DNA of 64,000 bases, taken from Bremerella cremea. Lineage in GTDB: Bacteria; Planctomycetota; Planctomycetia; Pirellulales; Pirellulaceae. The notes below the pieces were generated by a model. The model ran no database searches, was not told where the DNA came from, and was given only the letters and a program-made list of their open reading frames with translations. Location: contig NZ_QPEX01000033.1 in assembly GCF_003335505.1 (NCBI RefSeq), positions 62,001-126,000 of the forward strand. Reading direction: 5' to 3'. Below, in pieces: positions 35,346 to 44,173 of the stretch (positions are counted from its first letter, which is position 1; every line of letters begins with the position of its first letter). Both the position numbers and the translations under genes were made by a program.

Positions 35346-36940
35346 GATGCGGCCTGACCGAGGGCAGGAAGTTGGTTGATATCGGGGTAGTCAGGCAGCG
35401 TTCGGTAATGTTCTTCCAACACCTCCAGAACAGCCAGGACCTGATCCTCTCGCCAGAAACGCCCCGCCACCTGAACGCCAATCGGTAATCCGGTGCTGCC
35501 AAATTCCATTTGCTGGGCCAACGCGTACGCAGCATCCGACTTGATTTCACGGTCGGTTTCTTCGTCTGAGCGAACTCGTGTGGCTGGCACGGTCCCACAC
35601 GGAACCCCCAGCAAGTTCATCACCACGCTATAGCTTGCTGCAGGAAGCATATCAACCGCGCAGTTGGGCTTCAGTGCAGGGGTCGCATGGGCAGGACAAA
35701 GAACCACGTCGACTTTGGCTTTGTCCCAATCTTCGAACACCTGCTTAACTTGGCAGATCGCCTCCCAGGTCACTTCCCACAATGAACTCGCTGAGCGAGG
35801 CCCCGAAGCTTTGAAGATCGCTGCCATCTTATGCTTGCCCCACGACGATAAGGCCAGCTGCGATACCAACGGACGCAGCCAGCGAGGCATTGCCGCCAAG
35901 CGAACTAAACGCCCAACCTCCGGTTCTAACTGGCTCCCTTCCAGTAGCCTGCGAAAGTCCTTTCCTCCGTCGGCACTGGCAATCGCGAAGTACGATTTCA
36001 ACAAGGCCAAAGTCGGTGGCGGATCGAGCTCAACAAGGGTGGCCCCGCGTGCCCGCAGCCCTTCTGCCCCCTCCGCAATGGCCCTACGTACTGCAGGGCA
36101 AGGCGAGAAGAAACCATCGTCGGCATAAACGCCCACTCGCAGTTTACTGATATCGATCGGCTGGGAGTCGTCGAACCCAAGCGATGGGTCGTCCGCCGCG
36201 TTCCAACTGCTGGAATAGCAATCGCGGGCAAGCACTTTCATCGCCAAACGCAAGTCCGCGACATGTCGGGCCATAGGGCCTGGCTGGAACTCAAGCCACG
36301 ACATTCCTCGCAGGTTAGCTGCCGTTCCTCCTCGGGAAAGACGCCGGGAAGTCGGTTTCAGCCCGGCAACTCCACAAAAGTGAGCAGGCAGGCGAATACT
36401 ACCGCCTAGGTCGCTCCCCAGACCAAGAGCTGTGCCTCCTGCGGCCAGAATCGCTGCCTCTCCGCCACTGCTTCCCCCAACACTGCGTGTCAGGTTCCAA
36501 GGATTTTGCGTGGTTCCGTAAGCCGGGTTGCGTGTCTCGTGAATGATCATCAGCTGAGGAATATTGCTGATCCCCAGAATGACTCCACCTGCTTGGCGCA
36601 ACTTCGCGATAAGGGGACCGTCGGAAGGAGCAATCTTCGGGGGCGATGTCATCCCCAGCGTCATCTTGCCGCCGACGACATGGAAACATTCTTTGATCGA
36701 AAGGGGAACGCCCCGCAACAGCCCCCCTTCCGCCAAGTGGGAGTCGTCGTCGAGTCGTTTCGCAGTGGCAATTGCTTCGTCAAAGAACGTTTGAACGATC
36801 GCATTCAGCTGCGGATTAACTGCCTCGATCCGTTCGATGTGCGCAGCGATGACCTCGCTGGCTGAGACTTCTCGGCTGACAACTAAATGGGCCAACTGCG
36901 CAGCGCCGTGCTGCCAGAGCTTAGGGGATGTGCGTTGCAT
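35342..36940 (-). CDS. Amidase signature family protein
   Basis: 532 residues. The amidase signature appears as SVGGSSGGEAAILAAGGTAL followed by GLGSDLGGSIRLPA. Together with the lysine in PLSIKECF, this gives the Ser-cisSer-Lys triad. GatA, acetamidase and fatty-acid amide hydrolase share this core. No gatB or gatC is adjacent, and the C-terminal region differs from GatA, so a free amidase is more likely. FAAH-like eukaryotic relatives share the spacing, but the substrate is not readable. It is the first gene of a pair with the YraN gene. Confidence 0.85.
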   Translation of the reverse strand: MQRTSPKLWQHGAAQLAHLVVSREVSASEVIAAHIERIEAVNPQLNAIVQTFFDEAIATAKRLDDDSHLAEGGLLRGVPLSIKECFHVVGGKMTLGMTSPPKIAPSDGPLIAKLRQAGGVILGISNIPQLMIIHETRNPAYGTTQNPWNLTRSVGGSSGGEAAILAAGGTALGLGSDLGGSIRLPAHFCGVAGLKPTSRRLSRGGTAANLRGMSWLEFQPGPMARHVADLRLAMKVLARDCYSSSWNAADDPSLGFDDSQPIDISKLRVGVYADDGFFSPCPAVRRAIAEGAEGLRARGATLVELDPPPTLALLKSYFAIASADGGKDFRRLLEGSQLEPEVGRLVRLAAMPRWLRPLVSQLALSSWGKHKMAAIFKASGPRSASSLWEVTWEAICQVKQVFEDWDKAKVDVVLCPAHATPALKPNCAVDMLPAASYSVVMNLLGVPCGTVPATRVRSDEETDREIKSDAAYALAQQMEFGSTGLPIGVQVAGRFWREDQVLAVLEVLEEHYRTLPDYPDINQLPALGQAAS

Positions 36941-37067
36941 CGCATGATTTTAGCGAGAACATCCGTTGCTGTCGCCAACTTTCTAGAATTCTGCCCCAAG
37001 AGGGCCTTGGGCATCTCCACCATGCCGAAACATCCTCGCACTTAAGCAGCCGCCCTGCAGCGAGAAC

Positions 37068-37691
37068 TTAGCTAATCCCTGTTTCCAACCACTTCCCCAG
37101 GCCGCTCAGGATCATATCGACCGCGATCGTGCCGGTTAGCAGGGCCATAATTCGGCCGATGGTGTCGAGATAACGTTCCATGATCGGTTCGTAACGTCGG
37201 CGGATCAGATCGTGAACCCACTTCAAAAGGATCAAGGAGGTGACGCAGATAAAGACGGAAAACCCGATCGCTCCCGCCGCTTCAGGGATGCTGACTCTCG
37301 ATCCGGTCACGATCGCGGCACTGATGGTGCCTGGGCCAAGCATGAACGGCAACGCGGTCCCCTCGGCCCCTTGCGGCGCATCGCCACGCAGGCCCCTCAA
37401 TGCCGAGCTGCCAACCATCACCAAGCGAATCGAGACCAACAGAAAGACGATTCCACCGAAGATCAAGAACGATTCGTAGCGAACCTTAAATGCGTAGGTG
37501 AACAGCCGATCGCCAGCAACGGCGAAACCAAAGTAGACCGCAGCACTCATCAGCCCGGCCCGAGTCATCGTCTTGGCGAATGCTTTTGTATCTAATCCCT
37601 GGATTAAATCGAGCAGATAGATACAGAGTAAAAACGGGTTTAAGAGAACTAAGAGCAAGATCGTCGAGTCGATCAATTCCTGACTCAGCAT
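37068..37691 (-). CDS. MarC family (UPF0056) membrane protein
   Basis: 207 residues with six predicted transmembrane helices, starting LLLVLLNPFLLCIYLLDLIQ. The family hallmarks LNPF near the N-terminus and the central LPFMLGPGTISAAIVTGS are present. The function of MarC proteins is unknown; despite the name they are not proven antibiotic pumps. The gene begins 16 bp after the stop of the ectoine ABC transporter ATPase and is read in the same direction, so it may be the last gene of that operon, which is an unusual association. Confidence 0.88.
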   Translation of the reverse strand: MLSQELIDSTILLLVLLNPFLLCIYLLDLIQGLDTKAFAKTMTRAGLMSAAVYFGFAVAGDRLFTYAFKVRYESFLIFGGIVFLLVSIRLVMVGSSALRGLRGDAPQGAEGTALPFMLGPGTISAAIVTGSRVSIPEAAGAIGFSVFICVTSLILLKWVHDLIRRRYEPIMERYLDTIGRIMALLTGTIAVDMILSGLGKWLETGIS

Positions 37692-37707
37692 CGTTGGTAT
37701 TCGCTTC

Positions 37708-38487
37708 CTATGCTTCGAGAACAGTCTTCAAAAATTCCTGGGTGCGTGCTTCTTGGGGAGCGGTAAAGATCTGACTCGGTGGTCCTTCTTCTAAGATGAC
37801 ACCACCATCGAAGAAAAGAATTCGATCCGCAATCTCGCGGGCGAAGTTCATCTCGTGCGTGACTAGCAGCATGGTCATATCTGACTTTGCGGCTAACTTT
37901 CTTAAAACGCTGAGCACTTCATGAACCAACTCGGGGTCGAGCGCGGAGGTGACTTCGTCGAATAGCATTATCTCGGGCTGCATCGCCATCGCCCGGGCAA
38001 TCGCGACCCGCTGCTTCTGGCCGCCTGAAAGCTGGGCCGGATAGGCATCTGCCTTTTCATCCATGCCCACCATCGCCAACAGCTCCATAGCTCGCTCTTG
38101 AGCTTCGCTGGGGGACACATGATTCACCAGCATCGGTGCTAGGGTTAAATTCTGCTGAACCGAGAGATGCGGAAAGAGAAAGAAGTGCTGAAACACCATC
38201 CCCAGTTTGGCACGCATTCGATGTAAATGAGCTTCGCTTGCCTTCTGCTCGTTAGCCCCATCGGTCATCGTCCATACCGATTCCCCCTCTAGAAACACTT
38301 CGCCTCCGTTGGGGGCTTCCAAGGTCATGAGAATCCGCAGCAGGGTCGACTTGCCAGAGCCGCTCGGCCCGATAATAGCGATCTTTTCGCCTGCTTGAAT
38401 ATCTAAGTTCAGCCCTCGCAAAACCTGGTTCTCACCGTAGATCTTCTTCAAGTTGCGAATGCGAAGTTGCGGTAGGGATTCGTTCAT
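37708..38487 (-). CDS. ehuA: Ectoine/hydroxyectoine ABC transporter ATP-binding protein
   Basis: 259 residues. Walker A is GPSGSGKST, the Q-loop VFQHFFLFPHL, the signature LSGGQKQRVAIARA, Walker B IMLFDEVTSALDP, and the H-loop LLVTHE, all in order for a polar-amino-acid-type ABC ATPase. The ATG at 38487 overlaps the ehuD stop (ATGA); an open extension to 38790 is only the shadow of ehuD. It energises uptake of ectoine or hydroxyectoine. The substrate is inferred from its place beside ehuB and ectABC. Confidence 0.92.
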   Translation of the reverse strand: MNESLPQLRIRNLKKIYGENQVLRGLNLDIQAGEKIAIIGPSGSGKSTLLRILMTLEAPNGGEVFLEGESVWTMTDGANEQKASEAHLHRMRAKLGMVFQHFFLFPHLSVQQNLTLAPMLVNHVSPSEAQERAMELLAMVGMDEKADAYPAQLSGGQKQRVAIARAMAMQPEIMLFDEVTSALDPELVHEVLSVLRKLAAKSDMTMLLVTHEMNFAREIADRILFFDGGVILEEGPPSQIFTAPQEARTQEFLKTVLEA

Positions 38488-39143
38488 GAGGTCATCGCCG
38501 CAGTACGTTTGCGAAGCCATTCGACCGATAGACCAGCCAAGAGGCTCAAGAGAATAAACAGAACGCCAACAATTGTCAGCGGTTCCAGATAACGATAATG
38601 TTCGTTGCCAAACACCTGGGCAGCACGCAACACTTCCAGCACCGTAATCACCGAAAGCAGGGGAGCCTCTTTCAGCATCGCGATGAGATAGTTGCCTAAG
38701 TTCGGCAGAATAGGCGGCACAGCCTGGGGCAGGATGACATACCGGTACGTTTGATAGCCATTCAAATTCAGAGCTTTGGCCGCATTCCACTGCCCTTTGG
38801 CAACCGCGTCGAGTCCGGCTCGATAAACTTCCGCCGTGTAACAGCTGTAATGCAAACCCAAGACAAGGATTCCAGTTAACAGCGGCGAGAGGCCTCGTCC
38901 CACAACATCGGTCATCACGTAGTAGACGAAAAACAACTGAACCAGCAGTGGTGTACTACGAATGAACTCGACGAAGGCCCATGTAGGCCAACTGACGAAC
39001 TTGACCTTCGTGCGACGCAGCATGGCCCACAGCAACCCCAAGATCAAAGCGATTGCCATTCCGCCAGCCACTGCTTCGAGCGTCACGACCAAGCCTTCTA
39101 AGATTTTCGGCATCACCTGCCAGGCAAATTCCCAATTCCACAT
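38484..39143 (-). CDS. ehuD: Ectoine/hydroxyectoine ABC transporter permease
   Basis: 219 residues with about five membrane helices and the amino-acid permease motif (EVYRAGLDAVAKGQWNAAKAL), including the EAA-type loop that contacts the ATPase (LGLHYSCYTAEVYRAGLDA). It lies 2 bp after the ehuC stop and overlaps ehuA by four bases. It forms one half of the membrane channel with EhuC. Assignment as EhuD rather than EhuC rests on gene order. Confidence 0.9.
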   Translation of the reverse strand: MWNWEFAWQVMPKILEGLVVTLEAVAGGMAIALILGLLWAMLRRTKVKFVSWPTWAFVEFIRSTPLLVQLFFVYYVMTDVVGRGLSPLLTGILVLGLHYSCYTAEVYRAGLDAVAKGQWNAAKALNLNGYQTYRYVILPQAVPPILPNLGNYLIAMLKEAPLLSVITVLEVLRAAQVFGNEHYRYLEPLTIVGVLFILLSLLAGLSVEWLRKRTAAMTS

Positions 39144-39145
39144 TG

Positions 39146-39820
39146 CTACCGCCCTCCTCCATAATCGCGACCATGCGAAAGACGACGTTCCAGCACGCGA
39201 AAGCCAAATGTAATTAAGCTCGACAGCAGAAAATAAATCACCAACAACAAGCCGAAGATTTCTAACGATCGATGGGTATCGGCCCGTAGATACATACCCT
39301 GCATCGTCAGATCCGTAACCGTGATGGTCGAGACCAGAGCGGTCCCCTTGAGTAGCTCGATCATGAGATTACCAAACGGCGGAATCATGCTGAGTATGGC
39401 TTGTGGAAAGATCACGTGCCGCATCGTTTGCCAGCGGCTAAGGTTCAGCGCGGCGGCAGCTTGATACTGACCTTTGGGGACCGATTGAATACTGGTCCGT
39501 ACAACCTCTGCCCCATAAGCCCCTACATTCGCCCCCAACACGAAAATGCCGGTAGTGATCGCATCGAGCCCGAAGCCGGTAAGCTCCGGCATCACAAAGT
39601 AAAACCAATACAACAGAATCAACGCGCTCGCACCACGAAAAACGGTGATGTAGGCGGCACTGAACCAGCGCAGGATGGGATCAGAAGACTTGCTCCACAG
39701 GCCAAACAGAACCGACATGAATACCGCCACGGCGGAACCGCCCAACGCGATAATGACAGTAATGTGCAGCCCTTGCAGCAAAAAAGGGAGCAGATCAAAA
39801 GGTCGGGGGAGGTCGCTCAC
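39146..39820 (-). CDS. ehuC: Ectoine/hydroxyectoine ABC transporter permease
   Basis: 224 residues, five membrane helices, with the EAA-type loop in GAYGAEVVRTSIQSVPKGQ. The start is a GTG at 39820 that overlaps the ehuB stop (GTGA at 39817-39820), a strong sign of translational coupling. With EhuD it builds the translocation pore. The paralogy with ehuD is plain: both share the GQxxAAxALNLxxxQTxRxVIxPQA stretch. Confidence 0.9.
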   Translation of the reverse strand: MSDLPRPFDLLPFLLQGLHITVIIALGGSAVAVFMSVLFGLWSKSSDPILRWFSAAYITVFRGASALILLYWFYFVMPELTGFGLDAITTGIFVLGANVGAYGAEVVRTSIQSVPKGQYQAAAALNLSRWQTMRHVIFPQAILSMIPPFGNLMIELLKGTALVSTITVTDLTMQGMYLRADTHRSLEIFGLLLVIYFLLSSLITFGFRVLERRLSHGRDYGGGR

Positions 39821-40722
39821 GGTGCTTTCGTCAATTCCTTGGCAGTTACCTCGCCAGGTAGGGTTGATTCGTCAAAGCCAAACGGCTGGATCAGCGTCAA
39901 ATGTTCTGGCGAACCAATGAACTTCGCCAGTTCTTCGTTAAAACGTTCTCGCAGGGCTACATCTTGTTTTCGAAAGCCAAACGCTCCGTAGCCGCGTGTC
40001 TCCTTCCCATCGATGACGGGATCTCGAAAATCTTGGACCTGCTCGATATCAGAGCTATCTTGCTTTCTCAGGAGGTCTTTCACCGTTAAATAGGTGGCAG
40101 CTACCGCATCGATTTGATCTCCCTTTAAGCCCTGCAAAGCACTGGCATAATCCGCAAATACCGAGATCTTGCTTTCATCGATCCCCAGCTTCTTGGCGTA
40201 AACCAGCTCGATACTCCCCCCCATCACCCCTAGCCTGGCCTCGGGGTTGTCGCGAACGTCTTCGTAACTGTGCAGGCCCAGCGGATTACCCGCCAAGACA
40301 ATAAAGGACTCGCCAATAGCGTAAGTGGGATTGGAAAAAGCTATTTCCTTGCCGCGATCCGGCGTGATGTACATTCCGGCGGCAATCATGTCGAAACGCT
40401 TCGCTTTCAGTCCAGGAATCAACGAACCAAAATCGGCCACGACCGGTTCGATATGATCTACCCCCATCTTTTTCAAAATGTAGCGAGCAATCTCAGGAGC
40501 TTCCCCGGTCACCTTCTGGGCCTTGGTGTCGAGATACCCGTAAGGGTTTTCATTAGCAAAACCGATGCGGATGGTACCGGTCCTCTGAATCCGCTCTAAG
40601 GTCGTCTCTGTATTAACGTTGGGACGGTTTGCTTGCCACACAATTACGCCAGCAACTGCCACAAACATTAGCAAAACTAATACACCCGTTAGTGATATTT
40701 GCGTTTTATCTTCATTTATCAT
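39817..40722 (-). CDS. ehuB: Ectoine/hydroxyectoine ABC transporter substrate-binding protein
   Basis: 301 residues. An N-terminal hydrophobic stretch (LTGVLVLLMFVAVAGVIVW) anchors or exports it. The mature part begins GTIRIGFANENPYGYLD and contains TGEAPEIARYILKKMGVDHI, the sequence style of EhuB in known ectoine transporters. SBP family 3 proteins deliver the ligand to the permeases. The aromatic residues that clamp ectoine cannot be assigned by eye. It is the first gene of the ehuBCDA-marC string and reads divergently from ectA, so both ectoine uptake and synthesis start from the same 243-bp region. Confidence 0.9.
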   Translation of the reverse strand: MINEDKTQISLTGVLVLLMFVAVAGVIVWQANRPNVNTETTLERIQRTGTIRIGFANENPYGYLDTKAQKVTGEAPEIARYILKKMGVDHIEPVVADFGSLIPGLKAKRFDMIAAGMYITPDRGKEIAFSNPTYAIGESFIVLAGNPLGLHSYEDVRDNPEARLGVMGGSIELVYAKKLGIDESKISVFADYASALQGLKGDQIDAVAATYLTVKDLLRKQDSSDIEQVQDFRDPVIDGKETRGYGAFGFRKQDVALRERFNEELAKFIGSPEHLTLIQPFGFDESTLPGEVTAKELTKAP

Positions 40723-40965
40723 TGACGAGAAATAACCGTAATTAGTTACACCAAAATGAGTTGCGTGTTACTGCAAATCCTTTTGAAAAGACGTGATCGC
40801 ACGTTGATCACCTGAACCAAATGTGCTAAATTGTAAAGCCAATTAGTTGCAGCAGCAACCATTGCTGCAGTAATTTTCGCAATTCCCATATACGGGAACT
40901 CTTTCGGCTCTTGTTGACCTGAGAGATGCGATTCAGAGGAACTCCAGCGGAGGAATCAGGCCCGG
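40723..40965. promoter_or_regulatory. Shared ehu/ect control region with three dyads
   Basis: This 243-bp divergent region holds three inverted repeats. GTGATC-N7-GATCAC lies at 40793-40811, GCAGCAA-CCA-TTGCTGC at 40852-40868, and TTCCC-N6-GGGAA at 40883-40898. MarR-type EctR regulators bind dyads of about this size near ect promoters, so any of the three is a fair operator candidate. The ectA start has GGAGGAA at 40949-40955. No confident -35/-10 pair is visible. Confidence 0.5.
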
Positions 40966-41460
40966 ATGAACTTCCGGAAACCACGCGTCGAAGATGGCGC
41001 GAAGCTACGTGAATTGGTTGCTAACAGCCAAGAGATGGACGACAACTCGTGCTATCTGTATTTGCTGTTATGCCAAGACTTTGCCGATACCTGCGTGGTG
41101 GCGGAGTCTAACGAAACCATTGTTGGCTTTGTGACCGGTTACACTCCGCCACAAAGGCCTACGTCGCTGTTTGTTTGGCAAGTTGTTGTCGCCCCTGAAG
41201 CGCGAAGACAAGGATTAGCCAAACGAATGCTGGACGTCCTGATTCAGCAGTTCCCCGGCGAGAAGCTGGAATTTGTCGAGGCCACAATTACGCCTGACAA
41301 CGTGCCTTCTCGCAGTCTTTTTAACGCCCTGGCACGTTCCTTACACACGGAAATCAACTACACCCCGTATTTCCGTGCAGATCATTTTGGAAACTTTGCC
41401 CATGACCCGGAAGAACTTTGCCGGGTCGGCCCGATAGGCCCCAAACGAGAAAAAGCATGA
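40966..41460 (+). CDS. ectA: L-2,4-diaminobutyrate acetyltransferase
   Basis: 164 residues, a GNAT enzyme that acetylates diaminobutyrate to N-gamma-acetyl-diaminobutyrate, the second step of ectoine synthesis. The acetyl-CoA-binding loop reads VVAPEARRQGLAKRML (near residues 73-88). The N-terminal MNFRKPRVEDGAKLRELVAN and DDNSCYLYLLLCQDFADTC are the usual EctA pattern. The start has GGAGGAA ten bases upstream. Its stop overlaps the ectB start (ATGA), so synthesis is coupled. Confidence 0.95.
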   Translation: MNFRKPRVEDGAKLRELVANSQEMDDNSCYLYLLLCQDFADTCVVAESNETIVGFVTGYTPPQRPTSLFVWQVVVAPEARRQGLAKRMLDVLIQQFPGEKLEFVEATITPDNVPSRSLFNALARSLHTEINYTPYFRADHFGNFAHDPEELCRVGPIGPKREKA

Positions 41461-42743
41461 ATATTGTTGACCGAATGGAATCAAACGTACGCAGCTATTG
41501 CCGGTCGTTCCCTACGACATTTAGGACGGCAAAAGACCACTTAATGATCGATGAAAGCGGGAAGGCATACATCGACTTCTTCGCTGGCGCTGGTTCGCTA
41601 AACTACGGACATAACAACGAGACCCTCAAGCGCGCCTTGCTCGAATACATTGAAGGCGACGGCATCACTCACGCGTTGGACATGACCACCGTAGCCAAGA
41701 AGCGGCTCTTGCAATCGATGCAAGACGTCCTTTTTGCACCACGCGGCATGGACTACAAGGTTTTGTTCCCTGGTCCAACGGGAACCAATTCCGTTGAAAC
41801 CGCGCTAAAACTGGCCCGCAAGGTTACCGGTCGTCGCAATGTGATCTCCTTCACCAACGGCTTCCATGGCATGACGCTTGGTTCGCTGGCGATCACCGGC
41901 AACGCTGGCAAACGAGCTGGGGCTGGTGTTTCGTTGCACGATACTACGCACATGCCGTTCTGCGATTACTTCGATGCCGAGACCGATACGATCTCGATGA
42001 TCGAAAACTACTTGGCCGACAATAGCAGCGGTATCGATAAACCAGCTGCTTTCATCCTGGAGACCGTCCAGGCCGAAGGGGGCGTGAACGTCGCCTCGAA
42101 GACTTGGCTCCGCCGAATTGCGGAACTTGCCAAGGCATCGGGTGCGTTGCTGATTCTGGACGACATCCAGGTCGGCTGCGGTCGCACCGGCCCATTCTTC
42201 AGCTTCGAGTTTGCGGACATTCAACCAGATATCGTTTGTTTGTCGAAATCGTTCTCAGGCTATGGTCTGCCTTTGGCGGTAACGCTACTCAAGCCAGAAT
42301 TCGACGCCTTTAAACCGGGTGAGCATAACGGTACCTTCCGGGGGCATAATCCATCGTTCGTCACCGCAGCGACGGCAATCGAAGCTTACTGGCGTGATGA
42401 TCGGCTCTCGAAGGAAGTTCATGAGAAAGCCCGGATCATCAAGGATGCTTTCTTGGAAATGGCCGACCGCTACGATGGTAGCGTGCGTGGCCGCGGCATG
42501 ATCCAAGGAATTGAATTCCCTGACCATACGTTGGCCAATAAGATCTCGAAAACCGCTTTTGGCCGTGGCCTAATCGTGGAAACAGCTGGTCCAAACGACG
42601 AGGTCCTTAAGGTCTTGCCACCTCTGACCATCGAGTACGACGCCCTCAAGGAAGGCCTACGGATCATCACCGAAGCTATCCACGAAAACCTGCGTTCCGA
42701 GGTGAGCACCAAGACTACGGTTGCCGCCAAACAAACGCAATAA
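41457..42743 (+). CDS. ectB: Diaminobutyrate-2-oxoglutarate transaminase
   Basis: 428 residues, a class III PLP aminotransferase that converts aspartate semialdehyde to 2,4-diaminobutyrate, the first ectoine step. The PLP lysine is in CLSKSFSGYGLPLA, and LILDDIQVGCGRTGPFFSFE precedes it. The ATG at 41457 overlaps the ectA stop. EctB is essentially always found with ectA and ectC. No ask_ect (aspartokinase) or ectD (hydroxylase) follows, so the product is ectoine rather than hydroxyectoine as far as this locus goes. Confidence 0.95.
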   Translation: MNIVDRMESNVRSYCRSFPTTFRTAKDHLMIDESGKAYIDFFAGAGSLNYGHNNETLKRALLEYIEGDGITHALDMTTVAKKRLLQSMQDVLFAPRGMDYKVLFPGPTGTNSVETALKLARKVTGRRNVISFTNGFHGMTLGSLAITGNAGKRAGAGVSLHDTTHMPFCDYFDAETDTISMIENYLADNSSGIDKPAAFILETVQAEGGVNVASKTWLRRIAELAKASGALLILDDIQVGCGRTGPFFSFEFADIQPDIVCLSKSFSGYGLPLAVTLLKPEFDAFKPGEHNGTFRGHNPSFVTAATAIEAYWRDDRLSKEVHEKARIIKDAFLEMADRYDGSVRGRGMIQGIEFPDHTLANKISKTAFGRGLIVETAGPNDEVLKVLPPLTIEYDALKEGLRIITEAIHENLRSEVSTKTTVAAKQTQ

Positions 42744-42758
42744 ATCTACCTGCCCGTC

Positions 42759-42780
42759 AGCGTCACCATTTCGTGACGCT
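42759..42780 (+). other. Hairpin between ectB and ectC
   Basis: AGCGTCAC (42759-42766) pairs perfectly with GTGACGCT (42773-42780) around a 6-nt loop. No T-run follows directly, so it may lower readthrough into ectC or stabilise the upstream message. It sits 116 bp before the ectC start. Confidence 0.4.
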
Positions 42781-42895
42781 CCGGATGGATTTACCGGGGG
42801 CCTCTACCAAAGTAGAGTGCCCCTGCTTTTTTTGACCCAACCAGCAATGGCCAAAGAACGCGAAATCAATTGCGTTCTCAGTGGAGAATCGAACA

Positions 42896-43291
42896 ATGCT
42901 AGTACGCAGTTTAGAGGAAATCTTAGGTACCGATCGCGATGTCGAAGGAGGCAACTGGAATAGCCGCCGCTTGCTTCTAGCCGGCGATGGTATGGGTTTC
43001 TCACTGCATGACACGATCTTGCGAGCCGGCACCACCACACCGATCCATTACCAAAATCACCTGGAAGCCGTTTATTGCATCGAAGGCCATGCCACGGTCG
43101 AACTCGTTCCCAGTGGCGAGAAATTCGAAATCAAGCCAGGCACCGTTTATGCCCTTGATCTGAACGACAAGCATTTGCTGACCGCTCATGTCGATACCCG
43201 CATGGTCTGTGTCTTCAACCCGGCAGTTGTCGGCAATGAAGTCCATGACGAGAACGGTGTCTACCCTGCTGCGGCCAACACCACCAAGTAA
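42896..43291 (+). CDS. ectC: L-ectoine synthase
   Basis: 131 residues, a cupin-fold hydro-lyase that cyclises N-gamma-acetyl-diaminobutyrate to ectoine. The sequence begins MLVRSLEEILGTDRDVEGGN and has the metal and substrate core HYQNHLEAVYCIEGHATVEL and LNDKHLLTAHVDTRMVCVFNP. The ATG at 42896 has GGAG about nine bases upstream; a GTG at 42881 would add five residues. A 152-bp gap with a hairpin separates it from ectB, which is larger than in most ectABC operons. The downstream marR gene is convergent. Confidence 0.95.
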   Translation: MLVRSLEEILGTDRDVEGGNWNSRRLLLAGDGMGFSLHDTILRAGTTTPIHYQNHLEAVYCIEGHATVELVPSGEKFEIKPGTVYALDLNDKHLLTAHVDTRMVCVFNPAVVGNEVHDENGVYPAAANTTK

Positions 43292-43299
43292 ACTCCCTC

Positions 43300-43349
43300 G
43301 ACGCATCATGCCACGCTCAGCGGCTTCCGAACGTCGCTGAGCTTGCGTC
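43300..43349. terminator. Nested hairpin between convergent ectC and marR
   Basis: GCTCAGCG (43315-43322) pairs with CGCTGAGC (43335-43342). An outer arm GACGCA (43300-43305) pairs with TGCGTC (43344-43349) across an internal loop. It lies just past the ectC stop and could end transcription from both sides, although no clear T-run is present. Confidence 0.5.
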
Positions 43350-43437
43350 GTGAGTCGTGACGGCCCCTGAAACGGTCGCGAATTAATTTCCCCCTTAACC
43401 GAATTGAACCCAAGACCGCTTCGGTATAGCAGGGATG

Positions 43438-43947
43438 TTAAGAAAGCTTGCGATCTTCGCGGGCCTCGAATTCTGCGGAGATCACTGGCTCGGCATCGAG
43501 ATCCGCGGCTTCCATCAATTCGACGACCTTTTCCAAGGAAGCCACTAAATTCCACTGCTCCTCTTGGGCGAGCGAAGTCACTCGGTCGACGAATTGTTCT
43601 TGGAGTGGCGTTGGAATACCAGCAAGACGCTGCTTGCCGGTCTCGGTCAGATGTATCAATACGCGACGTCGATCAGGGCTATTCCGAATCCGTTCGATCA
43701 ACTGAGCGCGTTCCATGCGTTCGAGGATGCGTGAGACGGTAGCAGCGGCCAGTCCAACTCGGCTGGAAACCTGGGCTGCGGTCACTTCATCTTGTACTTG
43801 AGCCAAGTCGCGTATCGCACGCAGACAAAGAAGCTGCGGGAGAGTAAGTCCAGAACTTCGCGACAGACTTCGCGAATAATGAGACGTCTTCAGAATCACC
43901 CGGCGAATTGCTCGCAGCATTCGCTCGACTAGGTCCTGTTCTTCCAT
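43438..43947 (-). CDS. MarR family regulator, EctR-like
   Basis: 169 residues. The winged helix-turn-helix is plain: SGLTLPQLLCLRAIRDL, TAAQVSSRVGLAAATVSRIL (recognition helix) and ERIRNSPDRRRVLIHLTETG (wing). Linker helices on both sides form the MarR dimer. EctR regulators of ectoine genes belong to this family. Its tail-to-tail location with ectC and its distinctive N-terminus (LVERMLRAIRRVILKTSHYS) make control of ectABC and perhaps ehu the best inference. It would be transcribed leftward from the 43948-44240 region. The possibility that it regulates the RND pump to the right cannot be excluded. Confidence 0.85.
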   Translation of the reverse strand: MEEQDLVERMLRAIRRVILKTSHYSRSLSRSSGLTLPQLLCLRAIRDLAQVQDEVTAAQVSSRVGLAAATVSRILERMERAQLIERIRNSPDRRRVLIHLTETGKQRLAGIPTPLQEQFVDRVTSLAQEEQWNLVASLEKVVELMEAADLDAEPVISAEFEAREDRKLS

Positions 43948-44173
43948 CGAGTTAAGGCGATTTTTCCCAAGCGTCGGATCATTGAAAATACAAACCTCAA
44001 TCTAGCCCCGATCCCCAAGAGTGTCGATACCGTAACCCCTTTGATATTACAGCCATTTTGGATCATTCCACCCTATCGAGTTGATACCGTGGCCGTCTTC
44101 ACGCTTCCCGCTCTAAGAAAACCCCACCTAAACCCCACTCAGCAAGTGTTTCTTGCTTTCCCAATGCGATAGC

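Noticed and set aside
38488..38790. N-terminal extension of ehuA
   Set aside because: The stretch overlaps ehuD in another frame; the ABC domain starts at 38487 with an ATGA coupling.
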